64,000 bases of DNA from NCBI RefSeq assembly GCF_900090045.1, contig NC_041779.1, forward strand, positions 888,501 through 952,500, given 5' to 3'. Within the stretch, counting starts at the first letter, position 1. Each line of letters opens with the position of its first letter. The notes beneath the pieces were generated by a model that was given only the letters and a program-made list of their open reading frames with translations, did no database searches and was not told the origin of the DNA. Of this stretch, positions 48,154-60,727 are shown piece after piece. The position numbers and the translations under genes were made by a program. Origin of the DNA: Plasmodium malariae. Taxonomy: Eukaryota > Apicomplexa > Aconoidasida > Haemosporida > Plasmodiidae.

Positions 48154-48816
48154 TATTCATTCCTTCAGTAGCAGAAAAAAATTTATCATTTGTTTTTGTA
48201 AAAAGAAATGAAATGAAAATTAGTAGAAACAAATTATCATTCCTTCAATGAGGAAAAAAAAAAAAAAAAAGGTGGTTTATTTTTTTTTATTTTTTTTTTT
48301 TTTTTACCTGATACGTGCACGTCACTTTTTATTTTTCAATAAATCTGTTCAGAAACTTTCATTTTTGAAACGTCCAAAATAAATGGTATGTTATATTTTT
48401 TTAGTCAATATTTTTTTTTTTCCCTATATATATATATATGTATTTTATATATTATATATTATATATAATATATTTTACCCCTCTTTATGCGTGATGGTTC
48501 GTTCTGCATTTTTATTACGTAAAATGTAAAAATGAAAATAAAAAAGGGAAAGTGGAAAGTGGAAAGGGAAAGGGAAAGGGAAAGGGAAAGGGAAAGGGAA
48601 AGAAAAGGCGTAAAAGACAAAGCATAAAAGATTAAAAACAAAAAAAAAAAAAATTTGTACTGGTGCATAACAAAATGCTCACAAAATTGCTACGAATTTT
48701 GTGACAAAAAGAATTTTTTGGAATGTTTAAAATGATAAATATTATGAACTGTTCAGGAAAAATATAGCTTTCAATAATTTTCACATATAATTATTGAAGG
48801 TTTTATACGTACGTAC

Positions 48817-48871
<55 letters not shown>

Positions 48872-50427
48872 CCCTTTTCAAAAAAAAAAATATACATTTC
48901 TCCAAGTTCTGAATATTTTTATAAAATTAACGGGGTCGTTTACTCTTACGGTAAAGGTTATCATTTTTGCGGGTTTTATATTTTGAACTGATATGTACGA
49001 AAAAGTAAAAAATAAAATATATCGAATTATAACAAATGAAAAAAAAAAAAATAAAATATATCGAATTATAACAAATGGAATAAAAAAAAAAAAAAATAAA
49101 ATAAAATAGAAGAAATAAAATAAAAAAAATAAAGTTAAATATGGCCGTGTAACATTTTATTATGCATTTTAATATAAAAATGTGGCGGCAAACAGAGAGA
49201 AAACATGAAACTGCTCTCATCTCTTTTTCATCAAAAGTATGTGCAAATTTTCCAGGTAATTTACCATTATCCTTTTTCTTGTCTGTTCATGCTTATCATA
49301 TATGCAGGTGCGTGTCTATTAAAATTTGCACAGCGATTATGCTAGCAACTGGCAGATAACATCTTCCATTTATCTGTTAACACGTTAAACTGCCTCCTTT
49401 TTTCTTCTTATATATATACCTTTATTTAAAACTTCATGATAAGCAAGCCGCAAATATAATAAATGGAGGAATACAAAAAAAAAAGGCGCTGAATGAAATT
49501 TTTAGCATTGAATGTTTTAAAAATTATCCAAAAAAAGAAAGGGAAACAGTATACATCCATATGTGCACACATGTATACATATACATATATACAAAAATAT
49601 TTACACACATATACACACACATATATATACATATATGTATATATATATGTATATTTCCCTCCCGCTATATGCCTTTTCCTTTGTTCATAATATAATTGAA
49701 AAACCCTCCCGCTATATGCCTTTTCCTTTGTTCATAATATAATTGAAAAAAGTTAAAGGTATCATAGGAGGGACATGCACAATTCGAACGACCATCAATT
49801 TGTTGATTATATAAAGAGTTTTTAAGTTTTGTAAAAAAATATATTTATTTAAAAGTTATGACCTGGTCAGAAATTTTTGAATAATATAATTGGAACTGAG
49901 ATAAGGCTAGTAAGTACAGCAGCTATCATACTTTAAAAAAATGAAATCGAAATGAAATGAATTATTCCTTTTCTTACTATTTCTTACCTTTTCTTACTAT
50001 TTCTTACCTTTTCTTACCTTTTCTTACCATTTCTTACCATTTCTTACCATTTCTTACCTTTTTTCTTTTTTGTAAAAACATCAAAAATTATTTGAAAATA
50101 TGAAATATCTGTTTTTATTTTTTCTATAAGCATTTGCTAATAGAGAGAAATACACCATACGAAAAATGCAACATTAATATAATCAAACTGTTAATGTAAA
50201 AATAAATTGTACAATATTACATATACCAGTTATGTTTATAAAAAAAGTTACTACAAGATTAGTAGCAATGGATTAATTAAAAAATATATTGTAAAAACCT
50301 GAAGAGAGCAAAAATGGAAATGTAAAAATAGCTTTCCCTCAACATGTACTATAAATTGCACACATAATATATCTGCGTACTGCCAATGATTGTTCATCAT
50401 AAGCCTATATAAAACTAAAATGGAAAA
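47477..50427. other. Intergenic with repeats
   Basis: Contains (TA)n at 48119-48149 and 48818-48870, a GGGAAA hexamer array at 48562-48601, and an ATAACAAATGR / AAAATAAAATATATCGAATT duplication at 49007-49078. A perfect 47-bp tandem duplication spans 49657-49750, and a TTTCTTACC array 49970-50060. A GC-richer patch at 49172-49255 is open on both strands (plus MWRQTERKHETALISFSS, minus GKFAHTFDEKEMRAVSC). It might be an exon, but the strand is undecided. Confidence 0.45.
49657..49750. repeat. Perfect 47-bp tandem duplication
   Basis: Copies at 49657-49703 and 49704-49750 are identical, each beginning CCCTCCCGCTATATGCCTTT. A very recent duplication, or possibly an assembly artefact. Confidence 0.9.
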
Positions 50428-50553
50428 ATGATTGCTAATATTTATTCGAAAATTGTTGAAGCTAGTAGTGCTATTAGTTTTAAGAACTTAAAAGGATGCA
50501 TATCGTTGTACGAGTAACATATAAAAACAGCAAAGACAACATTCCGAATGACA

Positions 50554-50589
<36 letters not shown>

Positions 50590-51194
50590 GGAAAACTACA
50601 TTCATGTAACAGACTTAATTAACAATTACAAATTACAAAAATATAGTACTATGAATAAAAACATTAAGAAAAAAAATAAAGTAAATTTTAAGTAAGCACA
50701 AACTTACGAATATCTAGTTACTCTTAAAATATACGGCTAAACCATACGAGTACGGAATTTTAACGAAGAACAAAAAAGTACATACATGTAACGTCCTTAA
50801 GGCAGAAAAAGGTAAAGTCATTATAAATATATATTTTTTCTGTACATATGTTACAGAATATTACTTGTACGAATACAGTACATATAATATTAGTATGTAT
50901 GTACCTTTTTTTCCCATTATTTTTCTTTTCTTTTTCTTATCTTTTTCTTATCTTTTTCTTATCTTTTTCTTATCTTTTTTTTATCTTTTTTTTATCTTTT
51001 TCTTATATATTTTTTATCTTTTTCTTATCTTTTTCTTTTTCCTTTTCTTATCTTTTTCTCATTTTTTTCTTTTTCTTTTTCTTATTTTATTATGTTCAGT
51101 AACTCTGCGTAAAAGTTTAACAAACAATGACGTATTAAGCAATAGAAAATTTTGGAAAAATTTTTTTTTACGTGTTGTACCATTCTTGTATTAA
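50428..51194 (+). CDS. Unrecognised multi-exon gene (3' end uncertain)
   Basis: Five short exons join with consistent phases and GT-AG sites: 50428-50513, 50647-50680, 50718-50811, 50857-50892, 51100-51194. The product begins MIANIYSKIVEASSAISFKN, continues YTAKPYEYGILTKNKKVHTC and NVLKAEKEYYLYEYSTYN, and ends TLRKSLTNNDVLSNRKFWKN FFLRVVPFLY. If the last exon is instead spliced at 51188 (TT|GTATTA), an exon from 51520 (KLSFENLSTRIIRKKK) and a hydrophobic end near 51750-52015 could follow. Codon content and phase agreement argue it is real. No family recognised. The introns are short (37-207 bp), and one includes a (CTTATCTTTTT)n array. Confidence 0.45.
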
Positions 51195-52122
51195 ATTTGA
51201 CCAGGCCAATGCATATGATTTTAACACAGCATAAATTTATATACATAAGCATATATACATATATATTCATACGTACATATTTATATATATTTCTAAAACA
51301 TAAGCTTAAACATGTATAAAGACAAAAAAAGAAAAAAAAAAAAGCTTCATTTAATATAACGACAAGTATAAGAAGAAAAATGAGCTTTACAAATTTTTTA
51401 AAATAAACAAAAACATATATATATTTATGTAAGTACACATGCGTACATTATATACTCATATATTTATATATACATACTGGTATGTACACGTACATACATA
51501 ATGCCGTGAACACCATCAGAAAATTGTCGTTCGAAAATTTAAGTACACGTATTATAAGGAAAAAAAAAAAAAAAAAAAAGGAACTATTGGCAGCGTGTTA
51601 TATATATAATTATTTATCATTTTACTTTTCTCTCTCTCTCTCTCTCTATATATTTATATATATATATATATATGTATTTATTATATTTATACGCGCGCGG
51701 TAACATTCATTTTGTGTCGTCCTTTTTATTTTTCCTTTTTGTAGGATGATATATTTTTGCTTATTTTGCCGTAAGTACATATTATGCGTGTATTTATGAT
51801 GGACTTAAAAGTATATTTTAATTGGGTATTTCATTCTTATTTATTTATAATATATTTATGCATATGTATGCATTTATTTATATAAATACATACGTACATG
51901 TATATATATACTTATATTATGTGCCCCCTTTTTTAATTTTATTTTTATGACTGTTCAGGTTTGTACATATTTTTTGTTCATTAAAAGAAAACATTTTAAT
52001 GCATATCTTTTAAGAATTGACTATTTTTATAATGCTCTTTTTTTTTTTTCTTTTTTTTAAATTATTAATGGTATACTTTTTTTCTATATGTTATATTGGT
52101 ACACGAATTTTTGTATACCATG

Positions 52123-52154
<32 letters not shown>

Positions 52155-52997
52155 TGCATGAACATACACGCGCAAACATACGTATGTACATGTGCACGTA
52201 TACACGCATAAACATATACATAAACATATACATAAACATATACATAAACATATACATAAACATATACATAAATATATACATAAATATATACATATACATA
52301 TGCACGTTCTTGCTTATATTCCAATGAAATTTTGGGGGCAAATGGGTATATTTTTGCAATTATAAGAAAGTACGTTTTATAAATTTCAACATAAAAACAT
52401 GAACATAATAGCACCTATGAGTAAAATTTGAAGGGTCATTCCCTTTACGTCTTTGTATATATATCGATATTGGATACGTTTGCAAGTGGCTCTCTTTTAC
52501 GTTACCATTTGCGTGGACAAATATACGTGCGAACGGGCAAACTTGAATGCGTGAGTGCGTGCGCACATGCATACATACATGTATGAATGTATGCATGTAA
52601 ATACGCATCGCTTTTGTTCTTTTGAAGTAATTCTTGTTAATTTGCTCAAAAGTTCGTCCCACGTTAAAAAATACATACATCGTGCGCACATATGGTACAT
52701 ATATACATACGCATGTACTTACACATATACATGTACGTATACATATACATGTACGTATACATATACATGTACTTATACATATACATGTACTTATACATAT
52801 ACATGTACGTATACATATACATGTACTTATACATATACATGTACTTACACATATACATGTACGTATACATATACATGTACGTATACATATACATATGTGT
52901 ATGTACATAAATTAGCGTACATATCCTCACGTATTCATTTGCTCGTACATACGTGCATACATTTACTGACCCCTGCTACCTGACCAGTTCCAAAAGA
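51195..52997. other. Spacer / possible further exons; microsatellites
   Basis: May hold 3' exons of the preceding gene (51520-51600, 51745-51770, 51960-52015). Otherwise repeats: (CT)n at 51630-51650, a 12-bp ATACATAAACAT array at 52200-52290, and an 18-bp ACATATACATGTACGTAT array of about ten copies at 52718-52895. The 52.4-52.65 kb stretch is CG-richer and has no convincing frame. Confidence 0.5.
52718..52900. repeat. 18-bp minisatellite 5' of the RRM gene
   Basis: About ten copies of ACATATACATGTACGTAT/ACATATACATGTACTTAT within 300 bp of the RRM start codon. All six frames are open across it because the unit is 18 bp and stop-free. Confidence 0.85.
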
Positions 52998-55835
52998 ATG
53001 GAAACACCAAAAGAAGTTTTAGAAAAAGCAGAAATCGAAGCGTCAAGTAAAGAACAACCAAGTGGAGGGAAGAACGAGAAAAAACCAGTCAACTTAAAAA
53101 AAAATAAAAAAAGAGTATCTGTTAAAAAGTCCAAAAAAAAAGCATCTAATTCTTTGAAGAACAGCCAAAAGAATATTACAAAAATGAATCAAAACATGTC
53201 TACTACTAATTCAAATATGTTGGCTGTGTGCCCACCGCCTCCTCCTCCTCCTCCTCCACCTCCACCTGTAACAAAACAAAACACAGAAACATGGAAGTAC
53301 AGGAAAAATGCAAATATGAATCACAATAATAGCCATAACATGAACTGTAATCCGATTTGTAGCGCTAACAATAATGCTAACTATAACTCCAGTTATAATG
53401 CTAACTATAATACCAGCCGTAACACTAACTGTAATCCTAATGTGAATTCTAACCCCAACCTGAACGTTAGTCATAACCCTAATATGAACCTGCATCCGAA
53501 CCACCATATATTAAGTCAACCGAGTTATAATCACAGCCCAAGCTTAAGTTATCCACAGACCCCTCCACTTGTTCGTACACACCCGAAACACGCTATGAAT
53601 AATACAAATATACCAAGTTATGAACCAAGTATACATATAAAACCTCCTGATGCTAATATAAGTAGTGTGCTATATAGTAGCAACATGCTAAACAGTAGTA
53701 ACATACCAAACAGTAGTAACATACCAAACAGTAGTAACATACCAAACAGTAGTAACATACCAAACAGTAGTAACATGCCAAACAGTAATAGCATATCAAA
53801 CAGTAGTGGTATGCTCATGAATGCAAATCTTCAATCAAATATATACTATAGTAACAATACTAAAAAAAATTATAATATGAATAATTTAACAGAACCAGAC
53901 AGTTATATGTCTACTCCAATATTGAGGCCTGCTCCACAGCATGATAGTAGTAACACTGTTAATATAAATATGGAAAAAAAAAATAGCTTTATATCAAATA
54001 GTTTTATGCATCAACATATTAATGACTATTCATACATAGATATACAACAGCAAAATAATAGTAGTAACAGTAAAAAAATGTCTTTCCCGACAATTGTAAA
54101 ACCGAACTATTCAAACATGCATACTCCAGAAGCTTCCAGTTATTATATTTTGAAACCTCCATGTGATTTGGGTACGAAAAGTTTCCCAAGTGCTCTTATC
54201 TGCTTGAATATATGTCTGTATGCGTATATGCATATGTACATGTACATAAATTATACAAATATATGGAACTGCGCACAATAATATTATATTTCGCCTATCC
54301 GCCAATCCACGCTTTCTTTTTTTTTGTTTGCAGCCCTAACGAAACCTTCGCAAAATCAGCTGCGCCCAAATGAATACAACGATGAAAAAATAATATGTTC
54401 AAATTACCAGAATAGCATTGAAGAGAATAATAATATACCCAAATATTTTCAGCCGAGAAATTTTGTTAACGAACCTAGTAATAGAGAACATATATGTTTT
54501 TGTGTTTACGCCTACGTGAATTGGTTTTAGTCCTTTTGCTTATTCAGATGTATACGCAGATTCCTATCTGTTCCTTTGTTTACCCGTATATGTGTTTGTC
54601 CAAATTATGAATAATAATGCCAATTTTTTTTTTCATCTTTTAATAGGTTTAAATGTATGGGGAAATAACATGAATACCCCTGTACCCAACAACATGTACG
54701 ACAATGTAGTTAATGTGAAATATCAGATATGTAAGAAAAGCTTCTTTTTTTTTCCATTTATATTTTAATTATGTTTCTCATTTATGCTTTTTTTTTTTTT
54801 TTTTTTTTTTCTCTTGTTAACATTGTGCAGATTGAACGCCTATGTATATATTTTTACTTTTACAAGTTTAATTACGTATATTAACGTGCTTTATTCGTAT
54901 TTTTTTTTTTTTTTTTTTTTTTTTTAAGACGATCAAAATATTGACAAATCCAAGTACAAGTACAAAGAGAAAGTTCTTAGGATGAACAATCCGTCCTATG
55001 ATAAGAAGCCCCATAATATAATCGTTACAAATGTTAGATATACCTTATTTGTTTATTTATTCGCGCATTTTATATATTTTATTTTTGTTACATGTATTTC
55101 TCTTTTATGTTTATTTTTATTTTAAATTTTTTGCAATCGAGGATCCCTATATTTGCTTATAATCATGTATGTATGTATGTGTGCATAGTTATATATATAC
55201 GTGCGCACGTCTTCTTATTTTTATGATAGATACCAAAAAACTTAAGTTCGAGGGAAATTTTGGAAACGTTCAGATGTATGGGAAATGTGTTGCGAGCAGA
55301 TATTATGCTGACAAGCAAGGTATATATATATATATTTTTTTTTTTTTTAATTGCTAGTACATGTTTTTTTTTTTTTTCTTAATTGCTAGTACATGTTTTT
55401 TTTTTTTTTTTTTAATTGCTAGTACATGTTTTTTGTTATTTTTTTAATTATACACGTTTTTTGCAATTTTTTTAATTACATGTACATGTAATTTTTTTAT
55501 TTTTTTTAATTTCGTCTACATGTTTCTTATTCGTTTTTCGCAGGGTGAACATTCAGGTTGCGCGTGCATAACATTTCCCGACTTGGAATCAGCCGCCCTA
55601 GCAGCCAGTAATAAAATTATAACAAAACCTGAGACACAAAACAAGAAATTGAGCGTCATATTAACGGAAACGTGTATCGTATTATGACTGTGTGTGTGTG
55701 TGTGTTTGTTTGCATGTATGTACGCATGTATGTACATGTGCATAAATGTGTAAATTATTTCTTTTTTTTTCATCTCAAGGTCGATATGATGGTGGCACGT
55801 TAAATAATCAGAAAATAAAGGTGTTTGTAGAATAA
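52998..55835 (+). CDS. RRM-domain RNA-binding protein, Asn-rich
   Basis: Seven exons with agreeing phases: 52998-54171, 54334-54477, 54647-54730, 54929-55032, 55230-55319, 55544-55607, 55780-55835; 571 aa. The start METPKEVLEK is preferred over an in-frame ATG 45 bp upstream that lies in repeat-rich sequence. The N-half is disordered: Lys-rich, then Pro12, Asn-rich repeats and six NSSNIP/NSSNMP hexapeptides. The C-terminal RRM is assembled across exons 4-7: HNIIVTNIPKNL (beta1/RNP2), SSREILETFRCMG, NVLRADIML, GEHSGCACITF (RNP1-like), DLESAALAAS, and YDGGTLNNQKIKVFVE (beta4). Each splice falls between or inside secondary elements without frame loss. RNP1 lacks two usual aromatics (Cys in place of Phe/Tyr), so RNA affinity may be reduced. 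Likely mRNA regulation; target unknown. Confidence 0.75.
53688..53795 (+). repeat. 18-bp in-frame repeat (NSSNIP)
   Basis: Six to seven units of AACAGTAGTAACATACCA in exon 1 of the RRM gene, the central ones identical. Confidence 0.9.
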
Positions 55836-56545
55836 GGTGTAACATAAAAAAATACTAATTTGTGTCGTGTAGATTTGTATGTGGATTTGTGTGCGGTTAT
55901 ATATATGTATAGATGTATTTGTGTGTAGATATATATGTGTCCGTATGTATGTGTATGAATATATATGTATCGGTGTATATGTGTATGGATATATATGTAT
56001 GAGTGTATTTTTGTGTAGATATATATGTATCGGTGTATATGTTTATGGATATATATGTATGGATGTACATGCATGTGGATATATTTGTGGGGATATACAA
56101 ATGTTTATACATGTTTGTATATGTGTGCATTTGCAAGTTCTTCTGTATTTTTAATAAGAAAATTTTTGAAACACAGATATCACCAATTTGTATGACTGTT
56201 TTTAAAATCTTTCCAGTTCATATACGGATCATATTGAAAGAGCATTGCATTTGCTTACTTACATATTTTTAATTATTTTAATTATACTTAAATAATGACG
56301 ATAGTAATTGTGGAGAGTCGCAAGTATAAACGTGCTCCTTAACCTGTATACTATTGCTATGGTATTTGGATTGTGTAATTACATAAACCCATGATATGAT
56401 ATTACCCATATGTGGCTCTATATATTGATATACATATATATATATACACTTTTATTTGTATACGCGTTTATATGTATATATATATGTGAATACGCATATG
56501 TGTACGCACACTTCCAGGTACATATACGTACATACATACATATTT

Positions 56546-56580
<35 letters not shown>

Positions 56581-56610
56581 TGCCTATATAGAGTCACATC
56601 CTTACGCACG

Positions 56611-56641
<31 letters not shown>

Positions 56642-58579
56642 CAGTATTATTTCTCTTTTTTTTTTAATATATTATTTTTTTTTTTTTTCGTATCTGTGAA
56701 AAAGCAAAATTAGTAAATGTTTATTTACTCATTTTTATTTACATTAATTGTGCATGTCTTTGAAGATGATATTATTAATGTCATATAGCTGAATTTACTT
56801 TATGAACTTATTTATTTTATATTAATATTTTGAGCATTTTAAATTATTTGGTGCCTTTTAATTTTTTTATTTTTATCTATTGTATTTAATTATATGGTTA
56901 TGAAGCATGAAAGGGAAAAAGCAAAAAGTAGCTAACGAGGACTTTAGGTCTGTACATATTTATATGTGCATTTATATATATAATAAATACATTCGTAAAT
57001 GTGTATGTAAGTTTATGTATACGTAAATATTATGTGTTTGTATGTGTGTGTGTATGCACGTATGTATGTATGCATTTTTTTTTTTTTTTACTGGACAATG
57101 AAAAAATCGCACTTACACACATAATAATATTCAAGCCTATAAACAAACTAATTCACACCTGTATTAATTTAATTTAGTTTACACAAACTGTTTAGAGCTC
57201 CACGCATTTAAGCACCCCCTGTGTATCATATGTGTGTATATATAATATATGTAATGCACATATTCATGTGTATATATGTATTTTTTTTTTTTTTGCATTA
57301 TTTTAAAAATAAGTAATCTCATTATTTCCCGTTAGTATATATTCTCTTTCCATCTTAATTTGTTCCTTCTCAAACATAACTACCTTTTTTTCTCTTCATG
57401 TTTGTACGTAGTTCTGCATGAAAAATCGAAACGCTAGTAATTTTAGTTGAGTGTATAAGTTTTATAAAATACATTATAATGTACTCTTCATGTTATCTGA
57501 GATTAGGTAATATATTACATTCGTTCTAACAGAACTAAATGGTCGCTATAGTCTACTTAAAGGTGTAATGTAAAAAAGAAAAGGAGCATAACATAGTACA
57601 ACATAGTACAACATAGTACAACATAGAACAACATTGCACAACATAGAACAACGTAACGGGAAAAATATTCTTGTCCCACTAATTTATTAGCCTGTTAATT
57701 TTAATTTTTTTTTTTTTGTATTATTCGTATTTGCGTTCAGTACTGTTTTAAATACATACATTTTTTATAATTATTTCACTTTACATTTGCCCTTTCCTTT
57801 TCCTATTATCTTTTCTTTTCGTTTTCTTTTCGTTTTCTTTTCGTTTTCTTTTCGTTTTCTTTTCGTTTTCTTTTCGTTTTCTTTTCGTTTCGTTTCATTT
57901 TTTTTTTTTTTTTTTTTTTTTCTTTTATTGTTTTAATATTACTATATCCACTATTTGAAGGTGACAAACATCTCCGAATGAATAAGGGGATGTGTATTTA
58001 TTTGTTCTGCATATTTAGACAAATCGTCTTCATTTTAGTCCATTATGTATTTTAATATGCACATTCTTTTTTTTCTTTTTTTTACCTACTTGACAGGCTT
58101 CTAAACAGTAATATTTGCTTAAATTCAGATACCATCGCATATGTATTAATTATGTGTATGTACGTACGTGTGCTTAATTACGTATACATGTGTATGCGTA
58201 CGTGTATAATATAAATATAAATTTGTTTGAAAATAATTTATTTATGCTACTTGACAACCACGGGGTATGTTCAACGAAGGGCATAAACCACTCCCCTATT
58301 ATTCGAACCCCCGTATGTTCAAAATTATATATGTGCATGCGTGTGTAGATATATATACATATGCTTATACACACATACGTACATATATTTATATTTTTAT
58401 ATGTGCATATTCAAGTATATAAATATGCAAATCGTCGTAAATATACTGTGTATGGCATAGTTACATATGCAGCTTTTCTTTCATACATTTACTCGGTTGT
58501 TGCTGCAGGAAAATTCGATAATTTTAAATCATTACCTATGCAAATAAGCGTATGTGCATGTGGACGTATATATGCATAC

Positions 58580-58617
<38 letters not shown>

Positions 58618-58677
58618 GTGTGTGTGTATAGCGTGGACGTGCGCATTTTACATGTCGTGCGTTTCTTAGGCTTCACG
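55836..58677. other. Intergenic with degenerate TG/TA repeats
   Basis: A degenerate GTATATATGTATGGRTGTAT array spans 55880-56120. (TA)n lies at 56550-56575 and 56614-56642. A decamer ACATAGTACA array spans 57590-57650. A CTTTTCGTTTT 11-mer array of about seven copies (57815-57890) runs into poly(T). A GC-rich island with internal repeats lies at 58254-58325. No protein gene supported. Confidence 0.5.
58254..58325. other. GC-rich island with inverted/direct repeats, possible structured RNA
   Basis: CGGGGTATGTTCAA (58261-58274) and CCCGTATGTTCAA (58310-58322) flank GGGCATAAACCACTCCCC. On minus, GGGTTCGAATAAT (58310-58298) resembles a B box, but no A box or T-run is in the right place. There is no open frame. 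It stands out in about 80% AT surroundings. Confidence 0.25.
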
Positions 58678-59006
58678 ATGAAAAAGGCAAGTCGACTCAA
58701 CAAAAGGTAAAGGAAGTATTCAGGTGTACATATATGTACAAACATGTATATACATACGTATTCAAATGTATAAATATATACATATGTATAATGTTTCCCA
58801 GTTCCTTTTTCCAATTATAATTAAAGGTTTCAGTCATTACTTTTTTTTTTTTTTTTTCTTTTTTTTTTTTGGTTTTAATCTTCAAAACAACAATTTTAAA
58901 TAGTAGGTTCTTGCAATCATGTTATATTCATTTTATATGAATTCTTATAGGGTAAAAAATAAAAAATTACTAAATGGGAAAATTTTTGAACATGCATTAA
59001 CAAAGG

Positions 59007-59054
<48 letters not shown>

Positions 59055-59125
59055 TTTCTTTCAATTCAATATTAGCAATAATAGTTTTATACAAAAAAAT
59101 GTACAAAAACGACAAAATAAAATAG
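58678..59125 (+). CDS. Possible three-exon micro-gene, 44 aa, unrecognised
   Basis: Exons 58678-58706, 58951-59006, 59076-59125, with phases 2 and 1 matching. Junctions are AG|GTAAAG, TCTTATAG|G, G|GTATTT and AATATTAG|CA. The peptide begins MKKASRLNKRVKNKKLLNGK, continues IFEHALTKAIIVLYKK and ends MYKNDKIK. It is very basic, with a short hydrophobic patch. Three exons giving one frame by chance is possible but unlikely; intron 2 contains T42. It may be the C-terminal part of a longer gene or a small basic ribosomal or nucleolar protein. No family recognised. Confidence 0.35.
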
Positions 59126-59535
59126 TAACATCAATTAAGTAGCTAGGTGGCTATAAGTGGGAAAAAATACATGTACACATAAAATTTACAGCTGTTCATT
59201 AGTATGATAACTACTGTATAAAAATATGCATTTATTAAATATATATTACATTAAGTATATGTGTACTCACACGTATGGTGATATATGTACACACATAATA
59301 CACATGCATACACAGATGTGTGCATATATGTACAAACACTTGTATATATACACTTAAACCAATATTACATACATATTATCGGACGACACTAAAATACTCT
59401 TTTTTTGACAAAGAGTTATCCTTAAAGCTTTATGAAAATAATAAAAACTATTATTAAAAAGGGAAAAAAAAATTAAGCATCAAATAAATGTAAAAAGAGA
59501 ATAGATCAAATGGGAGAAAATATTAATGTACTTTT

Positions 59536-59570
<35 letters not shown>

Positions 59571-59720
59571 TTGTTTTTCTTCTAACATATCATAAATAGG
59601 GCAGTCTCCTTTTCGAATACATATCCACTCCCCTCCCCTTTTTTTTTCTTCATGCAGGAACATATATAAACTTTTTCCGTTTACAAAAAAAAAAGAAAAA
59701 AGAACAATCAAAAAGAAAAT

Positions 59721-59757
<37 letters not shown>

Positions 59758-60727
59758 ATATGTTTCAAATTAAACGCGCACCTCATGAATTCATTAATTA
59801 CTATTCTGTTTATATTTGTTTGAATATAATTAAAATTTACGTGTACGGGTTATAATTTATGCAACTGCTCCCCGAAAATAGAAGAGCGCCAACATTTGTT
59901 TTATTTTATTCTTTTAATATAAAAGATAATTAAAAAAGTTCCCCTATAATAAACACGTACGCGTGTTATAAGCATTTACATGCATGTATTTTTGCACGTA
60001 CGAAAGTACTTACGTATATGCATACATATAATAGTATATACCCCTTATTTCAATCTGGGATGTCCTTCCGCTATTTTTGTTTAAAATATATATATGTACA
60101 CGTACATACGTACATACGTACATACGTACATACATACATACATACATGTATATGTATATGTATACATTTGCGCACTGCCGAATTTTATATATTCATATAT
60201 ACAAATTGAATACGTTGTTGCATAACCCTTCCCATTTTGTTATAGAGAAAAATTTTGTACTAAAAATATAAGGTAAAATATATACGTAAAAAATGTACAT
60301 AAAAAAAATATATATATATATATATATATATATACAAAAAGTACACTACATTGTATTATATGTACTAACGAACACATACGTTTACGTGAATTCGTGTAAG
60401 TTGTATTTATTTTAAAATTTTAATGTTTACGTCAATTTTAATGTTAAATTTTAATTTTTACGTTAATTTTAATTTTTAAGTTAATTATAATTTTTACGTT
60501 AATTTTAACGTTAATTTTAATTTTAACGTTAATTTTAATTTTTTTTTTTTTTTTTAAGAAATTACAAAATTTTGAAAGCTGAAGTTGCAAAATTAAAGGC
60601 CGTAATTATATGAACAGTACATACATATATACATATATATTTATATACATATATATTTATATACATATATATTTATATACATATATATTTATATACATAT
60701 ACATACGTACATATATATAAGGTAAAA
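59126..60727. other. Intergenic, 5' side of RPL15
   Basis: Poly(T) of 37 at 59533-59569 is followed by (TA)n at 59724-59752. A CATACGTACATA array lies at 60100-60140. AATTTTAACGTT-type imperfect repeats (60415-60550) end in poly(T). An 18-bp TATATACATATATATTTA array spans 60625-60700. Promoter and 5' UTR of RPL15 are expected here. No gene. Confidence 0.55.

Noticed and set aside
52360..52983. Long [12 protein letters not shown] / [12 protein letters not shown] frames.
   Set aside because: Generated by the 18-bp stop-free minisatellite; open in all frames.
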